DNA of 35,677 nt from Nitrosopumilaceae archaeon AB1(1) (GCA_033471095.1 CP136752.1:777939-813615), one strand, 5' to 3'. Positions 1 through 8,068 are shown, counted from the stretch's first letter. Notes: a model not told the origin generated them from the sequence alone. Translations and numbers: made by a program.

Positions 1-846
1 CAGTGGAATGAGGGGGAGCCATATGAAATTGGTGTTACCATTCAAGATGGCACACGTTTCTCCTCAGCAGTGGATGCGGCATCTCCGTTGTTGGAACCGT
101 CAAAAGATCTCTTTGTTCGTCTTGGTCTTATTGGGATTTATGTGGGTATAATACCCATAATGATTGGATTATTGTGGCTACCGTTCATTAAGAAAATGAA
201 CTCTTCATACTATCGCTTCTTTTTAGCACTTACAGTTGGTCTACTAATATTTTTGGGAATTGACTCTGTTGCCGAAGCTGGTAAAGTCGTCGATGAAAAT
301 ATTGCTGATATTTTTGATGGTACTATGTTGATTGCTATTAGTCTAATCTCTTCATTTCTAATTCTTCATTATTTGGGAGGGCGTCTACGTAAAATAAGTT
401 CAAGTCCATTCATACTAGCATTATTAATAGCGATTGGAATTGGAATACATAATTTTGGCGAAGGTCTTGCTATAGGTGCATCTGTAGCATTAGGCTCAAT
501 ATCTCTTAGTACATTTCTCATTGCTGGATTTGCAATTCATAATGCTACTGAAGGAATTGCCATAGCGTCACCTATTGCAAAACGTAAATCATCAATACTT
601 TTGCTCGTGGGTTTGGGAGTTCTTGCAGGAATTCCCGCTGTATTTGGTACATGGATTGGGGGATTTACATTTCTACCATTTCTATCTGTAATGTTTCTGG
701 CCATAGGTGCCGGTGCACTATTTCAGGTATCCTACTCTGTGTTATCGTGGATACGCGAAGATGACAAATCCCTATCTTCGCCCTCTACTGTTGGTGGACT
801 GATTTTGGGATTTATCATATTATACATCACTAGTATTGTTATCTGA
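1..846 (+). CDS. ZIP-family divalent metal transporter, 5' end outside window
   Basis: The frame is open from base 1, so the true start lies upstream; the GTG at 70 is only the first internal start-like codon. The first ~35 visible residues are polar and look extracytoplasmic. They are followed by about seven or eight hydrophobic segments. Two ZIP metal-site motifs are visible: HNFGEGLAIG in one membrane helix and HNATEGIAIA in the next, where His, Asn and Glu line the transport path in this family (Zn, Fe or Mn uptake). The gene ends in TGA at 844-846. I infer metal import across the cytoplasmic membrane; the metal cannot be told from sequence. The extra N-terminal extracellular stretch is longer than in a minimal ZIP protein. 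Confidence 0.88.
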   Translation, partial: QWNEGEPYEIGVTIQDGTRFSSAVDAASPLLEPSKDLFVRLGLIGIYVGIIPIMIGLLWLPFIKKMNSSYYRFFLALTVGLLIFLGIDSVAEAGKVVDENIADIFDGTMLIAISLISSFLILHYLGGRLRKISSSPFILALLIAIGIGIHNFGEGLAIGASVALGSISLSTFLIAGFAIHNATEGIAIASPIAKRKSSILLLVGLGVLAGIPAVFGTWIGGFTFLPFLSVMFLAIGAGALFQVSYSVLSWIREDDKSLSSPSTVGGLILGFIILYITSIVI

Positions 847-935
847 ATATTTCATGATTGATGTCTGATTTTGATTCAATTCTTTCATACCATTCCTAGC
901 TGACATTAATAGATACGATTTTCTCAAATAAATCA

Positions 936-1050
936 AGCCGGTCATAGCGTTGGGGTGCGACCCAGTCTCATTCCGAACCTGGAAGTCAAACCCAATGTCG
1001 CTGTTGTGTTACTAAGGTGCGAGAGCTCTTGGGAAGCAGCAGTACTGGCG
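936..1050 (+). rRNA. rrf: 5S ribosomal RNA
   Basis: The stretch is GC-rich in an AT-rich background. The ends pair: GCCGGT at 937-942 with ACTGGC at 1044-1049. The interior holds the 5S loop B/C type sequence around 972-990 (CATTCCGAACCTGGAAGTCA) and a loop E/helix IV region at 1016-1032. Length between paired ends is 113 nt, slightly short of the usual ~120, so each end may extend a few bases. A T-run follows directly. No 16S or 23S gene is nearby; stand-alone 5S genes are usual in Thaumarchaeota. Confidence 0.9.
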
Positions 1051-1056
1051 TTTTTT
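1050..1056 (+). terminator. T-rich terminator of 5S rRNA
   Basis: A run of six T directly after the closing stem of the 5S gene (GTTTTTTC). Archaeal RNA polymerase terminates at such T-tracts. Confidence 0.6.
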
Positions 1057-1060
1057 CATA

Positions 1061-1072
1061 AATATAATATAC
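1061..1072 (+). promoter_or_regulatory. TATA box for the small zinc-finger gene
   Basis: AATATAATATAC lies with its centre about 27 nt before the TTG at 1094, the distance expected for a leaderless archaeal transcript. It supports that TTG as the start. Confidence 0.5.
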
Positions 1073-1093
1073 AGTATAATTTGAATTACTATA

Positions 1094-1222
1094 TTGCAAA
1101 AGTGTGTTGTTTGTGGAGAGGGATTTGATAATGATATTAGATTCCTCAATCACATGATGGAAAAACATGGATTTCGAAATTCAAACATTTCAAAACCTGA
1201 TCGAAATAGTAGGGGCTACTAG
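1094..1222 (+). CDS. Small C2H2 zinc-finger protein (42 aa)
   Basis: The frame starts at TTG 1094 (an in-frame TGA lies at 1082) and ends with TAG at 1220-1222, one base before the convergent aminopeptidase stop. The product begins MQKCVVCGEGF and carries a textbook single finger: Cys-x2-Cys-x12-His-x4-His, with Phe and Leu at the usual core positions (GF, then FLNHMMEKH). The remaining ~20 residues are polar and rich in Asn, Ser and Arg. Such one-finger proteins are common in archaea and are thought to bind nucleic acid or act as small adaptors. The TATA box at 1061-1072 fits a leaderless mRNA. It is easily missed because of its size and TTG start. Confidence 0.7.
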   Translation: MQKCVVCGEGFDNDIRFLNHMMEKHGFRNSNISKPDRNSRGY

Positions 1223-2674
1223 TCATACATTTGATAAATATTTTAAAATTAATCTTACACCATATGCTGTTGCGCCTTTTGGATTATAAGATTTGTATTT
1301 TGTAGCTCCCTGTGTCCATGCAGTACCTGCAATGTCAATATGTGCCCACGGTGTTTTGTTTATCGCATTTTTCAAAAATGCTGCAGCAGTAATTGTTCCT
1401 GCAGCTCTGCCAATTCCCATGTTTCTAATATCTGCAAAATCTGATTTTACCATATCCATATAGTCATCATCTATTGGTAATCTCCACAACTTTTCACAAG
1501 TAACTTGTGATGCATCTAGAATTTTTTCAGCAAGACTGTCGTTATTTGATACTAGCCCTGCAACATTATTTCCCAGTGCTACTATACATGCTCCAGTTAG
1601 AGTGGCAAAATCTATTATTGCTCTGGGGGAGTATTTCTTTTCCCCATATGATAATGCATCTGCTAGAATTAGTCTACCTTCTGCATCTGTGTTTAGAATT
1701 TCAGCAGTTTTACCACTGAATAATGTTACAATATCCCCTGGTCTGTATGCTTGCCCATCAGGCATGTTTTCAACTGATGGGACGATTCCAACTATGTTCA
1801 AGCCTAGTTTGAGTTCGGCAACTGCTTTTACTATTCCTAAAACGACACATCCACCACATTTATCAAATTTCATTTCCTCCATTTTCTCACCCGGTTTCAA
1901 TGATATTCCACCAGTGTCAAATGTGACAGCTTTACCTACGAGTACAATTGGTCTTTGTTTTCCAGCTCCATTATATTCCAAAGTTATCAGTTTCGGCTCG
2001 TTTTTACTTCCTTGCCCTACGGCTACTATTCCTCCAAATTTACCTTTGATTAATTGTGCTTTTCCAAGTATGTTTATTTTCAAACTATTTGTTTTTGCAA
2101 TTTTTTTTGCATAATCTGCCAATACCGCAGGTGTGCATTCACTTGGGGGTAAATTGCATAATTCTTTGGTAAATACAACACATTCAGAGATAATTTTTGC
2201 GTGTTTTACTGCTTGTTGATTTAATTTATTTCTCTGTGCTATAATTTTGAATTTTGTAGGTAAATTTTGTTTCCTTGTTTTATATTTACTAAATGTATAC
2301 ATGGCAGGAATTACCCCCTCGATTATATTTTGTATGATTACGTGTTGTTTTTTTAATTGACTTGGTAATACAAAAACAAATTCGTTTAATTCCAACTCTT
2401 TTATTTTTTTTGCAACTAGACCTGATACATGTCTTATGATGTCATTATCTTTTTCATGACCTTTGATACTAGCAAGAATAATTCTTTGTGCCGATGTTTT
2501 TGTATGAATAGTTGTAATTTTTTCATGATGTACGTCCTTTATACCGCTCTTTACAATATCCGGTGAACCTTTTACCATTTTTGTGTCGTCTGCTATTAAA
2601 AGACACAATGCCTGTGTTTTTATTTTAAACGGATTCTTTGATTCTAATGTTACTTGCATGTACATTACTGTCAA
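1223..2674 (-). CDS. pepA: Leucyl aminopeptidase, M17 family
   Basis: A metallo-exopeptidase that removes N-terminal residues from peptides in the cytoplasm. The C-terminal catalytic domain has all the family's metal and catalytic residues. Lys and Asp lie in VGKAVTFDTGG (about residue 247), Asp in MKFDKCGG, and Asp, Glu and Arg in the M17 signature NTDAEGRLILADAL (about residues 328-341). The N-terminal ~160 residues form the less conserved macro-like domain. The length of 483 aa is normal. The longest start is TTG at 2674; ATG codons at 2665 and 2659 lie closer to the expected distance from a TATA-like CTTATAGTA and are more likely. The gene runs against the zinc-finger gene, with which it abuts end to end, and it may share transcription with the downstream-oriented neighbour at 2703-3062 only weakly. 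Confidence 0.92.
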   Translation of the reverse strand: MTVMYMQVTLESKNPFKIKTQALCLLIADDTKMVKGSPDIVKSGIKDVHHEKITTIHTKTSAQRIILASIKGHEKDNDIIRHVSGLVAKKIKELELNEFVFVLPSQLKKQHVIIQNIIEGVIPAMYTFSKYKTRKQNLPTKFKIIAQRNKLNQQAVKHAKIISECVVFTKELCNLPPSECTPAVLADYAKKIAKTNSLKINILGKAQLIKGKFGGIVAVGQGSKNEPKLITLEYNGAGKQRPIVLVGKAVTFDTGGISLKPGEKMEEMKFDKCGGCVVLGIVKAVAELKLGLNIVGIVPSVENMPDGQAYRPGDIVTLFSGKTAEILNTDAEGRLILADALSYGEKKYSPRAIIDFATLTGACIVALGNNVAGLVSNNDSLAEKILDASQVTCEKLWRLPIDDDYMDMVKSDFADIRNMGIGRAAGTITAAAFLKNAINKTPWAHIDIAGTAWTQGATKYKSYNPKGATAYGVRLILKYLSNV

Positions 2675-2702
2675 TCATAATACTATAAGTATTTGAGTAA
2701 TT

Positions 2703-3062
2703 TTATATCAATTTCTTTATCTTTTTATTTGTAATTAGACTAGCTGAACGCCAGAATACTGCATTGGCATTTTTACAACTAGACGGGTTGGGAAATTTTT
2801 GTCTCTTTCCATTACCCTTTTGTAATATGATACATTTCATCAAAGGAATTATTCCTGCACGTCCTCCATACGCTGTAGTTTTATCTATAAACCAAAACAT
2901 CTCTAGTACATCCAAATCATTAATTCTTTTGTGCCATATTTTTGCCTCATCTGTATAATGTCCTACAAGCGTTATCTTCCCTCTTGATAAGACATCTATT
3001 CCTTTAGCAAATTTTGTACACAAGAAACAATCATTGTCAAATAATATGGTGAATTCTTGCAT
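2703..3062 (-). CDS. DCC-family (DUF393) thiol-disulfide protein
   Basis: A protein of 119 aa that begins MQEFTILFDNDCFLC. The D-x-x-C-x-x-C pattern right after the first beta strand defines the DCC/DUF393 family, which has a predicted thioredoxin-like fold and thiol oxidoreductase activity. A central RAGIIPLM segment and a basic C-terminal tail also match the family. There is no signal peptide, so it should be cytoplasmic. It lies 28 bp before the aminopeptidase on the same strand. The substrate is unknown. Confidence 0.75.
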   Translation of the reverse strand: MQEFTILFDNDCFLCTKFAKGIDVLSRGKITLVGHYTDEAKIWHKRINDLDVLEMFWFIDKTTAYGGRAGIIPLMKCIILQKGNGKRQKFPNPSSCKNANAVFWRSASLITNKKIKKLI

Positions 3063-3161
3063 ATGTGTATATTAATTCACTATAATTAAATTTTTTACCT
3101 TTCGGTATGACCTGAAAATTTCTATCAAGCTTAATATTCTAAAATTTAATATCGAATCTAT

Positions 3162-4820
3162 ATGGGTTTGAATTATTATTCTATTAAAAAACATATTCTC
3201 AAGGCTCGAAAATTAGTCATACGTGGTACCACAGCTGCAGGCTCTGGGCACCCTGGTGGTTCTTTCTCAATGGCAGAGATTCTAGGATGCATATTTACTA
3301 ATCATTTAAAGTTTGATCCAAAAAATCCAAACTGGGAAGATCGTGATAAATTGATTCTATCAAAAGGTCATGCGTCACCAGGTCTGTTTTCAAATATGGC
3401 CATTGCAAAATACTTTGAGCCATCAGAGTTGGATACTTTGAGACAATTTGGTAGCAAGTTACAAGGTCATCCTGATTTGAAATGTCCTGGTGTAGAGTTT
3501 TGTGGTGGCTCGTTAGGAATTGGACTGTCATTTTCTATTGGTTGTGCACTAGCAGCTAAACTTGATGGAAAGGATCAGCATATCTATACCATAATGGGCG
3601 ATGGTGAATCTGATGAAGGACAGGTTTGGGAAGCTGCTATGACTGCTTCAAAATATAAAATTGATAATCTAACTCTAATACTAGATAGAAATTTTTTACA
3701 ACAGGATTCTTACACTGAAAAAATTATGCCATTAGATACTGAACTACTTGATATGAGATTATCCACGATGAGAGATCCTGAAAAATGGAAGACGGGTATG
3801 AAGTGGAAATCCTTTGGTTGGAATGTTTTAGAAGTGGATGGTCATAAAACTGAACAATTGAATCGAGCTATATTACAGGCTCGTAGCACAAAGAATGTCC
3901 CAACTATAATCATTGCTAGAACAATAAAGGGGAAAGAGATAGAGCATATGGAGCATAATCCAAAATGGCATGGCAAGGCACCTGCACCTGATATTGCACC
4001 TATAATTAATTTAGAATTGGATTCCCAATTCATGATTGCCCCCTCTATAATAGCTGGAGATATGTCTAATCTTGAACGTGAGGTAGAAAGATGTGTAGAG
4101 GGAAAGGCAGATTATATTCATCTTGACGTTATGGATGGGGTCTTTGTTCCCAACAAAACTTTTGACCATGATACCATTAGTAAATTACGGCCAATAACTG
4201 ATACACCATTTGATGTTCATCTCATGATAAATGATCCTCTAAAACATGTGAAAGACTATGTCTCTGTTGGAAGTGATATAATTACTGTACATGCAGAAGT
4301 CTGTGACGCATCTAGTTTTGGAGAAATATTTGATTATTTAACACAGCATCAAATCAGCGCCGGTCTTGCAATAAATCCTGATACTGAATTACCTTTATGG
4401 GCAATTCCGTTTATTTCAAAATTAGATCAGTTAATTGTTATGTCTGTAGTTCCAGGTAAATCTGGACAATCATTTATAGAATCTACTCACATGAAAACAC
4501 AAAATCTTATGAAACAATTACAAGAAAATAATTTTGCAGGTTATGTTGAGATTGATGGAGGTGTGAATCTAGATAATATTGGTATGTGTTTTGATGATGG
4601 TAGTAGAATCTTTGTTGGGGGCAGTGCCATTGTTGGGCAATCTGATGTATCTAAAACAATTCGTAAATTCCGTGACGCAGTTTTGATTGCACGCAGGCGT
4701 AATTTGTTAAATTATGCTAAAAAACTTGGAGGAGATACACTTGTTGAGAAATGGATTAATCTACACGAGATTGGTGCAAAACAAGATCAATTACGTACTA
4801 TACTTGAGGATATGGCCTAA
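3162..4820 (+). CDS. Fusion: transketolase N-terminal subunit + ribulose-phosphate 3-epimerase
   Basis: Residues 1-285 match the N-terminal half of transketolase. They have GSGHPGGSFSMAEILG, LSKGHASPGL, and the thiamine-diphosphate motif GDGESDEGQVWEA starting near residue 146, followed by DRN. Residues ~290-507 are a complete ribulose-5-phosphate 3-epimerase barrel: APSIIAGD, HLDVMDGVFVPN, DVHLM, VVPGKSGQSF, DGGVN and GGSAI. The His and Asp metal ligands and both catalytic Asp are present. About 45 extra residues at the C-terminus (starting RRRNLLNYAKKLGG) are helical and unassigned. The frame is continuous across the junction; an internal ATG at 4032 sits exactly at the epimerase start and could also be used. 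The gene lies 2 bp before the transketolase C-terminal subunit. Together the two supply one transketolase and the epimerase that feeds it xylulose 5-phosphate. Confidence 0.9.
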   Translation: MGLNYYSIKKHILKARKLVIRGTTAAGSGHPGGSFSMAEILGCIFTNHLKFDPKNPNWEDRDKLILSKGHASPGLFSNMAIAKYFEPSELDTLRQFGSKLQGHPDLKCPGVEFCGGSLGIGLSFSIGCALAAKLDGKDQHIYTIMGDGESDEGQVWEAAMTASKYKIDNLTLILDRNFLQQDSYTEKIMPLDTELLDMRLSTMRDPEKWKTGMKWKSFGWNVLEVDGHKTEQLNRAILQARSTKNVPTIIIARTIKGKEIEHMEHNPKWHGKAPAPDIAPIINLELDSQFMIAPSIIAGDMSNLEREVERCVEGKADYIHLDVMDGVFVPNKTFDHDTISKLRPITDTPFDVHLMINDPLKHVKDYVSVGSDIITVHAEVCDASSFGEIFDYLTQHQISAGLAINPDTELPLWAIPFISKLDQLIVMSVVPGKSGQSFIESTHMKTQNLMKQLQENNFAGYVEIDGGVNLDNIGMCFDDGSRIFVGGSAIVGQSDVSKTIRKFRDAVLIARRRNLLNYAKKLGGDTLVEKWINLHEIGAKQDQLRTILEDMA

Positions 4821-4822
4821 TT

Positions 4823-5797
4823 ATGACAGACGTAGAATACGGTGATATGAGAACTGCTTATTCTGATACTCTAGTAGAGATGGGGGACAAGTATCCGAAT
4901 GTAGTGGTCTTGGGAGCAGATACCACAGATTCACTAAAGACATCTCAATTTGGTAAAAAATTCCCCAACCGTTTCTTTAATGTAGGAATTGCAGAAGCGA
5001 ATATGATATCTGTTGCCGCAGGTCTTGCCATGTCTGGTAAAACTGCATTTGCAAGTACATACGCCATATTTCTTCCCGGACGATGCGTGGATCAAATTAG
5101 AAATTCCGTAGCATATCCGACACGACCAGATAAAAAAGGTCTTGATGTAAAGATGGTTGTATCACATGGAGGATTAACAGTTGGCGCTGATGGTGGTTCT
5201 CACCAACAAACTGAAGACGTCGCGATAATGCGTAGTATTCCAAATATTCAAGTTTTAATTCCTGCAGACTCTGTATCTGTATCTGCCCTTACCCGTATAA
5301 TGACTACTAATTATGGTCCATACTATATGAGAATGGCACGATCTAAAACACCAATAATTCATGACAAATCTCAGGAATTTACAGTTGGAAAATGTATAAC
5401 TGTACGTGATGGTTCTGATTGTACTATTTTATGCTCTGGAATTACAGTTCACATGGCTTTAGAGGCAGCTGCCAGTCTCTCAAAACAGAATATATCTTGC
5501 AAGGTTGTAGATTGCTTCTCAATCAAACCTATTGATTCTGCATCCCTCGAGTCGTATGCAAAAGAGACAGGTGCAATTGTAACATGTGAGGAGCACAACA
5601 TTATGGGTGGTCTAGGTTCTGCAGTGGCCGAATCCGTATCCGAATCTTATCCGGTACCGATAACTCGAATAGGGATAAGAGATTCATTTGGAGAATCTGC
5701 ACGAGACTCTGAGATCCCACTCTTATTGGAGAAACATGGAATCACATCTTTTAATATAGCCAAAGCAGTCCAAGATATTCAGGTAAAAAAACGATGA
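4823..5797 (+). CDS. Transketolase C-terminal subunit
   Basis: 324 aa, matching the pyrimidine-binding and C-terminal domains of transketolase. The conserved Glu that activates thiamine diphosphate is in FNVGIAEANM (about residue 54-63), followed by AAGLAMSGKTAFASTYAIF. The middle has a HGGLTVGADGGSHQ segment and the C-terminal domain has EEHNIMGGLGSAV. It works as a heteromer with the N-terminal half encoded just upstream; split transketolases are usual in archaea. It starts 2 bp after the fusion gene and overlaps transaldolase by 4 bp (ATGA at 5794-5797), so the three genes form one operon for the non-oxidative pentose phosphate pathway and ribose 5-phosphate supply. Confidence 0.93.
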   Translation: MTDVEYGDMRTAYSDTLVEMGDKYPNVVVLGADTTDSLKTSQFGKKFPNRFFNVGIAEANMISVAAGLAMSGKTAFASTYAIFLPGRCVDQIRNSVAYPTRPDKKGLDVKMVVSHGGLTVGADGGSHQQTEDVAIMRSIPNIQVLIPADSVSVSALTRIMTTNYGPYYMRMARSKTPIIHDKSQEFTVGKCITVRDGSDCTILCSGITVHMALEAAASLSKQNISCKVVDCFSIKPIDSASLESYAKETGAIVTCEEHNIMGGLGSAVAESVSESYPVPITRIGIRDSFGESARDSEIPLLLEKHGITSFNIAKAVQDIQVKKR

Positions 5798-6444
5798 AAA
5801 TTTTTCTAGACACTGCAAATCTTGATGAAATTAGAAAGTATAATGATATGGGTCTTTTAGATGGAATTACAACAAATCCCTCTCTACTTGCAAAAGAACA
5901 AGGGGATCCAAAGGATGCCATGAAAGAAATTTCTCGTATAATAAAAGGAGATGTAAGTCTTGAGGTGGTATCTACAAATTATGATGGAATGATGGAAGAA
6001 GGTTTCAAACTATGCGAGTATGGTTCTAACGTTGTAGTAAAGTGTCCTATGACTTCAGATGGTTTACGGGCATGTACATCTTTTGTAGAAAAATCCATTC
6101 CTGTGAATATAACTTTGATTTTTTCAGCTAATCAAGCTCTGTTGGCTGCAAAAGCTGGAGCAAAATACGTGTCCCCCTTTATCGGTCGACTCGATGATAT
6201 TGGATTTGACGGTATGCAACTGATAAGGGATATAAAAACAATATTTACTAATTATAATTTCAATACACAAATTCTTGTTGCTAGTATTCGTCATCCATTG
6301 CATGTAATTGAGGCTGCAAAAATTGGTGCTGATGTAGTAACACTTCCACCTGCAGTTCTTGGAAAAATGTTAAAACACCCTTTGACTGATCTTGGTCTTG
6401 ATGCATTTTTGAGTGATTGGAAAAAAACAAATTCTACTCTATAA
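5794..6444 (+). CDS. tal: Transaldolase, short TalC/FSA-type
   Basis: 216 aa, the length of the small transaldolase/fructose-6-phosphate aldolase subfamily. It opens with MKIFLDTANLDEIRK and GITTNPSLLAKE. The Schiff-base lysine is K83 in VVVKCPMT. Later come NITLIFSANQALLAAKAGA and YVSPFIGRLDD, both family hallmarks. The reaction moves a dihydroxyacetone unit between sugar phosphates; within this operon transaldolase rather than aldolase activity is the more likely role. ATG overlaps the preceding stop. Confidence 0.92.
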   Translation: MKIFLDTANLDEIRKYNDMGLLDGITTNPSLLAKEQGDPKDAMKEISRIIKGDVSLEVVSTNYDGMMEEGFKLCEYGSNVVVKCPMTSDGLRACTSFVEKSIPVNITLIFSANQALLAAKAGAKYVSPFIGRLDDIGFDGMQLIRDIKTIFTNYNFNTQILVASIRHPLHVIEAAKIGADVVTLPPAVLGKMLKHPLTDLGLDAFLSDWKKTNSTL

Positions 6445-6459
6445 CATAATAACCTATTC

Positions 6460-6467
6460 TTTTAAAT
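6460..6467 (+). promoter_or_regulatory. TATA box deciding the start of the 57-aa gene
   Basis: TTTTAAAT is centred 24 nt before ATG 6488. This makes 6488 the start and rules out the longer frame from 6413 that runs into transaldolase. Confidence 0.5.
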
Positions 6468-6487
6468 CATTTCTCACTGTGTGTATT

Positions 6488-6661
6488 ATGCGAAAAGATG
6501 CTATTCGTTCACACCGTCTTAATTATCTACTACGTTTGTATAGACAAAACCACCATGAACGCCATTTATACATGCGCGCAAAACTTATGGGTGTCTCTGA
6601 TGCCACTGCTCGTAATTATACAAAATCAGTCATTAGCAAAGCAAAATCACTCAAAATTTAA
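6488..6661 (+). CDS. Small basic protein with a helix-turn-helix-like core (57 aa)
   Basis: It begins MRKDAIRSHRLNYLLRLY, with many Arg, His and Lys residues. The segment MGVSDATARNYTKSVISKAK looks like a helix-turn-helix in which ATARNY would be the recognition helix. There is no signal peptide or membrane segment. I do not recognise a named family. Nucleic-acid binding is inferred from charge and the helix pattern only. The gene has its own TATA box and stands alone. Confidence 0.6.
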   Translation: MRKDAIRSHRLNYLLRLYRQNHHERHLYMRAKLMGVSDATARNYTKSVISKAKSLKI

Positions 6662-6740
6662 AGATCTGACATTTTAGGTTATATATAATATATCTACTGG
6701 TGATCAAATTCTATTAATATTATGCCATTTTGATTAAATC

Positions 6741-7433
6741 ATGTCTGATCTACTTTTACCTTACGTTGATAAATTGATCCAATTACAAAAAGGAGACACG
6801 AACATACTGCTTAAAATTCAAAGGGCTTGTCAACAAAATGAAATATTATCTATATCAGAACGTGATTATGTAGCAAAATTAGCAAAACAGTATATTGGTG
6901 GATATGTGGATCCCTACTTTACTGAATCGTCAATTCCCTCTACACCGCCGCCTCTGCAACCAAAAATATCAAAACCTATCCCACAAAGTATGACACAAGC
7001 AGAAAACCTAACAATACAAATTCATAAAACAAAGTCTAAATTACCATTTGTAAAGATTGGAATTGTACTAGGCATACTTTGCGTAATTGGAATATTAGGA
7101 GTTGTTATTTTGAATAATACTGTTGGTACTTTACCTGTTGGTACTTTACCTGTTGTTACTACGAGTGAAAAGTTACCTCTCTCACTTGATCAACGTACAT
7201 ACAATAAAGGTGATATAATATCCATTTATGGTGTAGCTACTACTCCTACTGTTACAATTACAATTACTACACAAGATACAGTAGTTTGGAGTGAAGTTGT
7301 TGATGTGTATGATGATGTATTTTCCACTTTGTTAATTGCCGGTGGTTCTGATTGGAGTGGTTCTGGTGTTTATACAGCAACAGCATTGATTGATTCAACA
7401 CGTTATACTCTTAATTTTGATTTTGTAAATTAA
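6741..7433 (+). CDS. Membrane-anchored protein with extracytoplasmic beta domain
   Basis: 230 aa, function unknown. Residues 1-65 are polar and helical, residues 66-95 are Pro/Gln-rich, and one strong transmembrane helix follows (about 101-125, IGIVLGILCVIGILGVVIL). After it comes an exported domain starting LSLDQRTYNKGDIISIYG. This resembles the Ig-like beta domains of the PEFG surface proteins elsewhere in this window (pattern D-x-x-x-Y-x-x-G-D-x-I-x-I-x-G). No PEFG tail is present; the protein is anchored by its central helix, with the N-terminus predicted inside. A 15-bp unit is repeated twice just after the helix (7122-7151). A TATA-like CTATTAATATTA lies about 25 nt before the ATG. The gene overlaps tbp tail to tail by 4 bp. 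Confidence 0.6.
   Translation: MSDLLLPYVDKLIQLQKGDTNILLKIQRACQQNEILSISERDYVAKLAKQYIGGYVDPYFTESSIPSTPPPLQPKISKPIPQSMTQAENLTIQIHKTKSKLPFVKIGIVLGILCVIGILGVVILNNTVGTLPVGTLPVVTTSEKLPLSLDQRTYNKGDIISIYGVATTPTVTITITTQDTVVWSEVVDVYDDVFSTLLIAGGSDWSGSGVYTATALIDSTRYTLNFDFVN
7122..7151 (+). repeat. Two tandem copies of a 15-bp unit
   Basis: GTTGGTACTTTACCT occurs twice without a mismatch, coding for VGTLP-VGTLP in the linker between the membrane helix and the outer domain. It is in frame, so copy-number change would only alter linker length. Confidence 0.85.
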
Positions 7434-7993
7434 TTTTCATAAATCATTAAATCTTTTTCTTCAAGTAGTGCATGCAAATTATTTACTGAACGATACACAT
7501 CGGGTTCTTTCTTGGCACCTGTACATACTAGTTTACCTGATGCGAATAAGAGTATGACTGTCTTCGGTTCCAACATACGATGAATTAGACCTGGAAATTG
7601 CTCTGGTTCATACATACTTCTTGGAAGAGTTCTTGCTGCCTTTTCTAGATGAATCTTTCCACCCAAATTTATGGCCGCTACAATATTCTGAACCACAATT
7701 ACTGCATCCTTTTTAATTGAAACCTTTTCACTTCTGAGTTTATTCACCACTGTTCTTACAGCTTTTATTGCCATTTCTTCAGATTTTGCTCCAGTACACA
7801 CCATCTTACCTGTTCTGAATATAAGAGTGGCTGTTCTAGGGGATTTCAATCGAAATACAAGCCCTGGGAATTGATCAGGGTGATATTCTGTGTCTGGAAA
7901 TTTTTTAGTGATTTCATTAAGATTTATTTTTTGATTTACTGATGCCGAAGCTACTACATTCTCGATACTAACAATAGGTTTTGTCTGTCTCAC
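7430..7993 (-). CDS. tbp: TATA-box-binding protein
   Basis: General transcription factor that binds TATA boxes and recruits TFB and RNA polymerase. At 187 aa it has the two direct repeats that form the saddle. Repeat 1 has YHPDQFPGLVFRLKSPRTA and FRTGKMVCTGAKSEE; repeat 2 has YEPEQFPGLIHRMLEPK and FASGKLVCTGAKKEP. The start is GTG at 7993, since an in-frame TAA lies five codons upstream. A TATTTATA box (8016-8023) is about 26 nt before the start. A second, palindromic TATA-like site lies nearer the start. The gene has an overlapping convergent neighbour and no operon partner. Confidence 0.95.
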   Translation of the reverse strand: MRQTKPIVSIENVVASASVNQKINLNEITKKFPDTEYHPDQFPGLVFRLKSPRTATLIFRTGKMVCTGAKSEEMAIKAVRTVVNKLRSEKVSIKKDAVIVVQNIVAAINLGGKIHLEKAARTLPRSMYEPEQFPGLIHRMLEPKTVILLFASGKLVCTGAKKEPDVYRSVNNLHALLEEKDLMIYEN

Positions 7994-8002
7994 ATAGTGT
8001 GT

Positions 8003-8023
8003 TATTTAAATACCCTATAAATA
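8003..8023 (-). promoter_or_regulatory. tbp promoter with a second TATA-like palindrome
   Basis: TATTTATA at 8016-8023 (read on the minus strand) is at the standard distance from the GTG start. TATTTAAATA, a perfect palindrome, sits at 8003-8012 between that box and the start codon, where it would overlap the transcription start region. TBP binding there could give autoregulation; this is inference. Confidence 0.45.
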
Positions 8024-8068
8024 CATAAACCTATAATTCCAATATTCCGAGAATTATACAATTTAGCA

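Noticed and set aside
986-1168. Reverse-strand frame of 60 codons across the 5S rRNA end and zinc-finger gene
   Set aside because: It lies on structured rRNA, has no promoter and reads like random sequence.
6413-6487. Longer form of the small basic protein starting at 6413
   Set aside because: It would overlap transaldolase, and a TATA box lies directly before ATG 6488.
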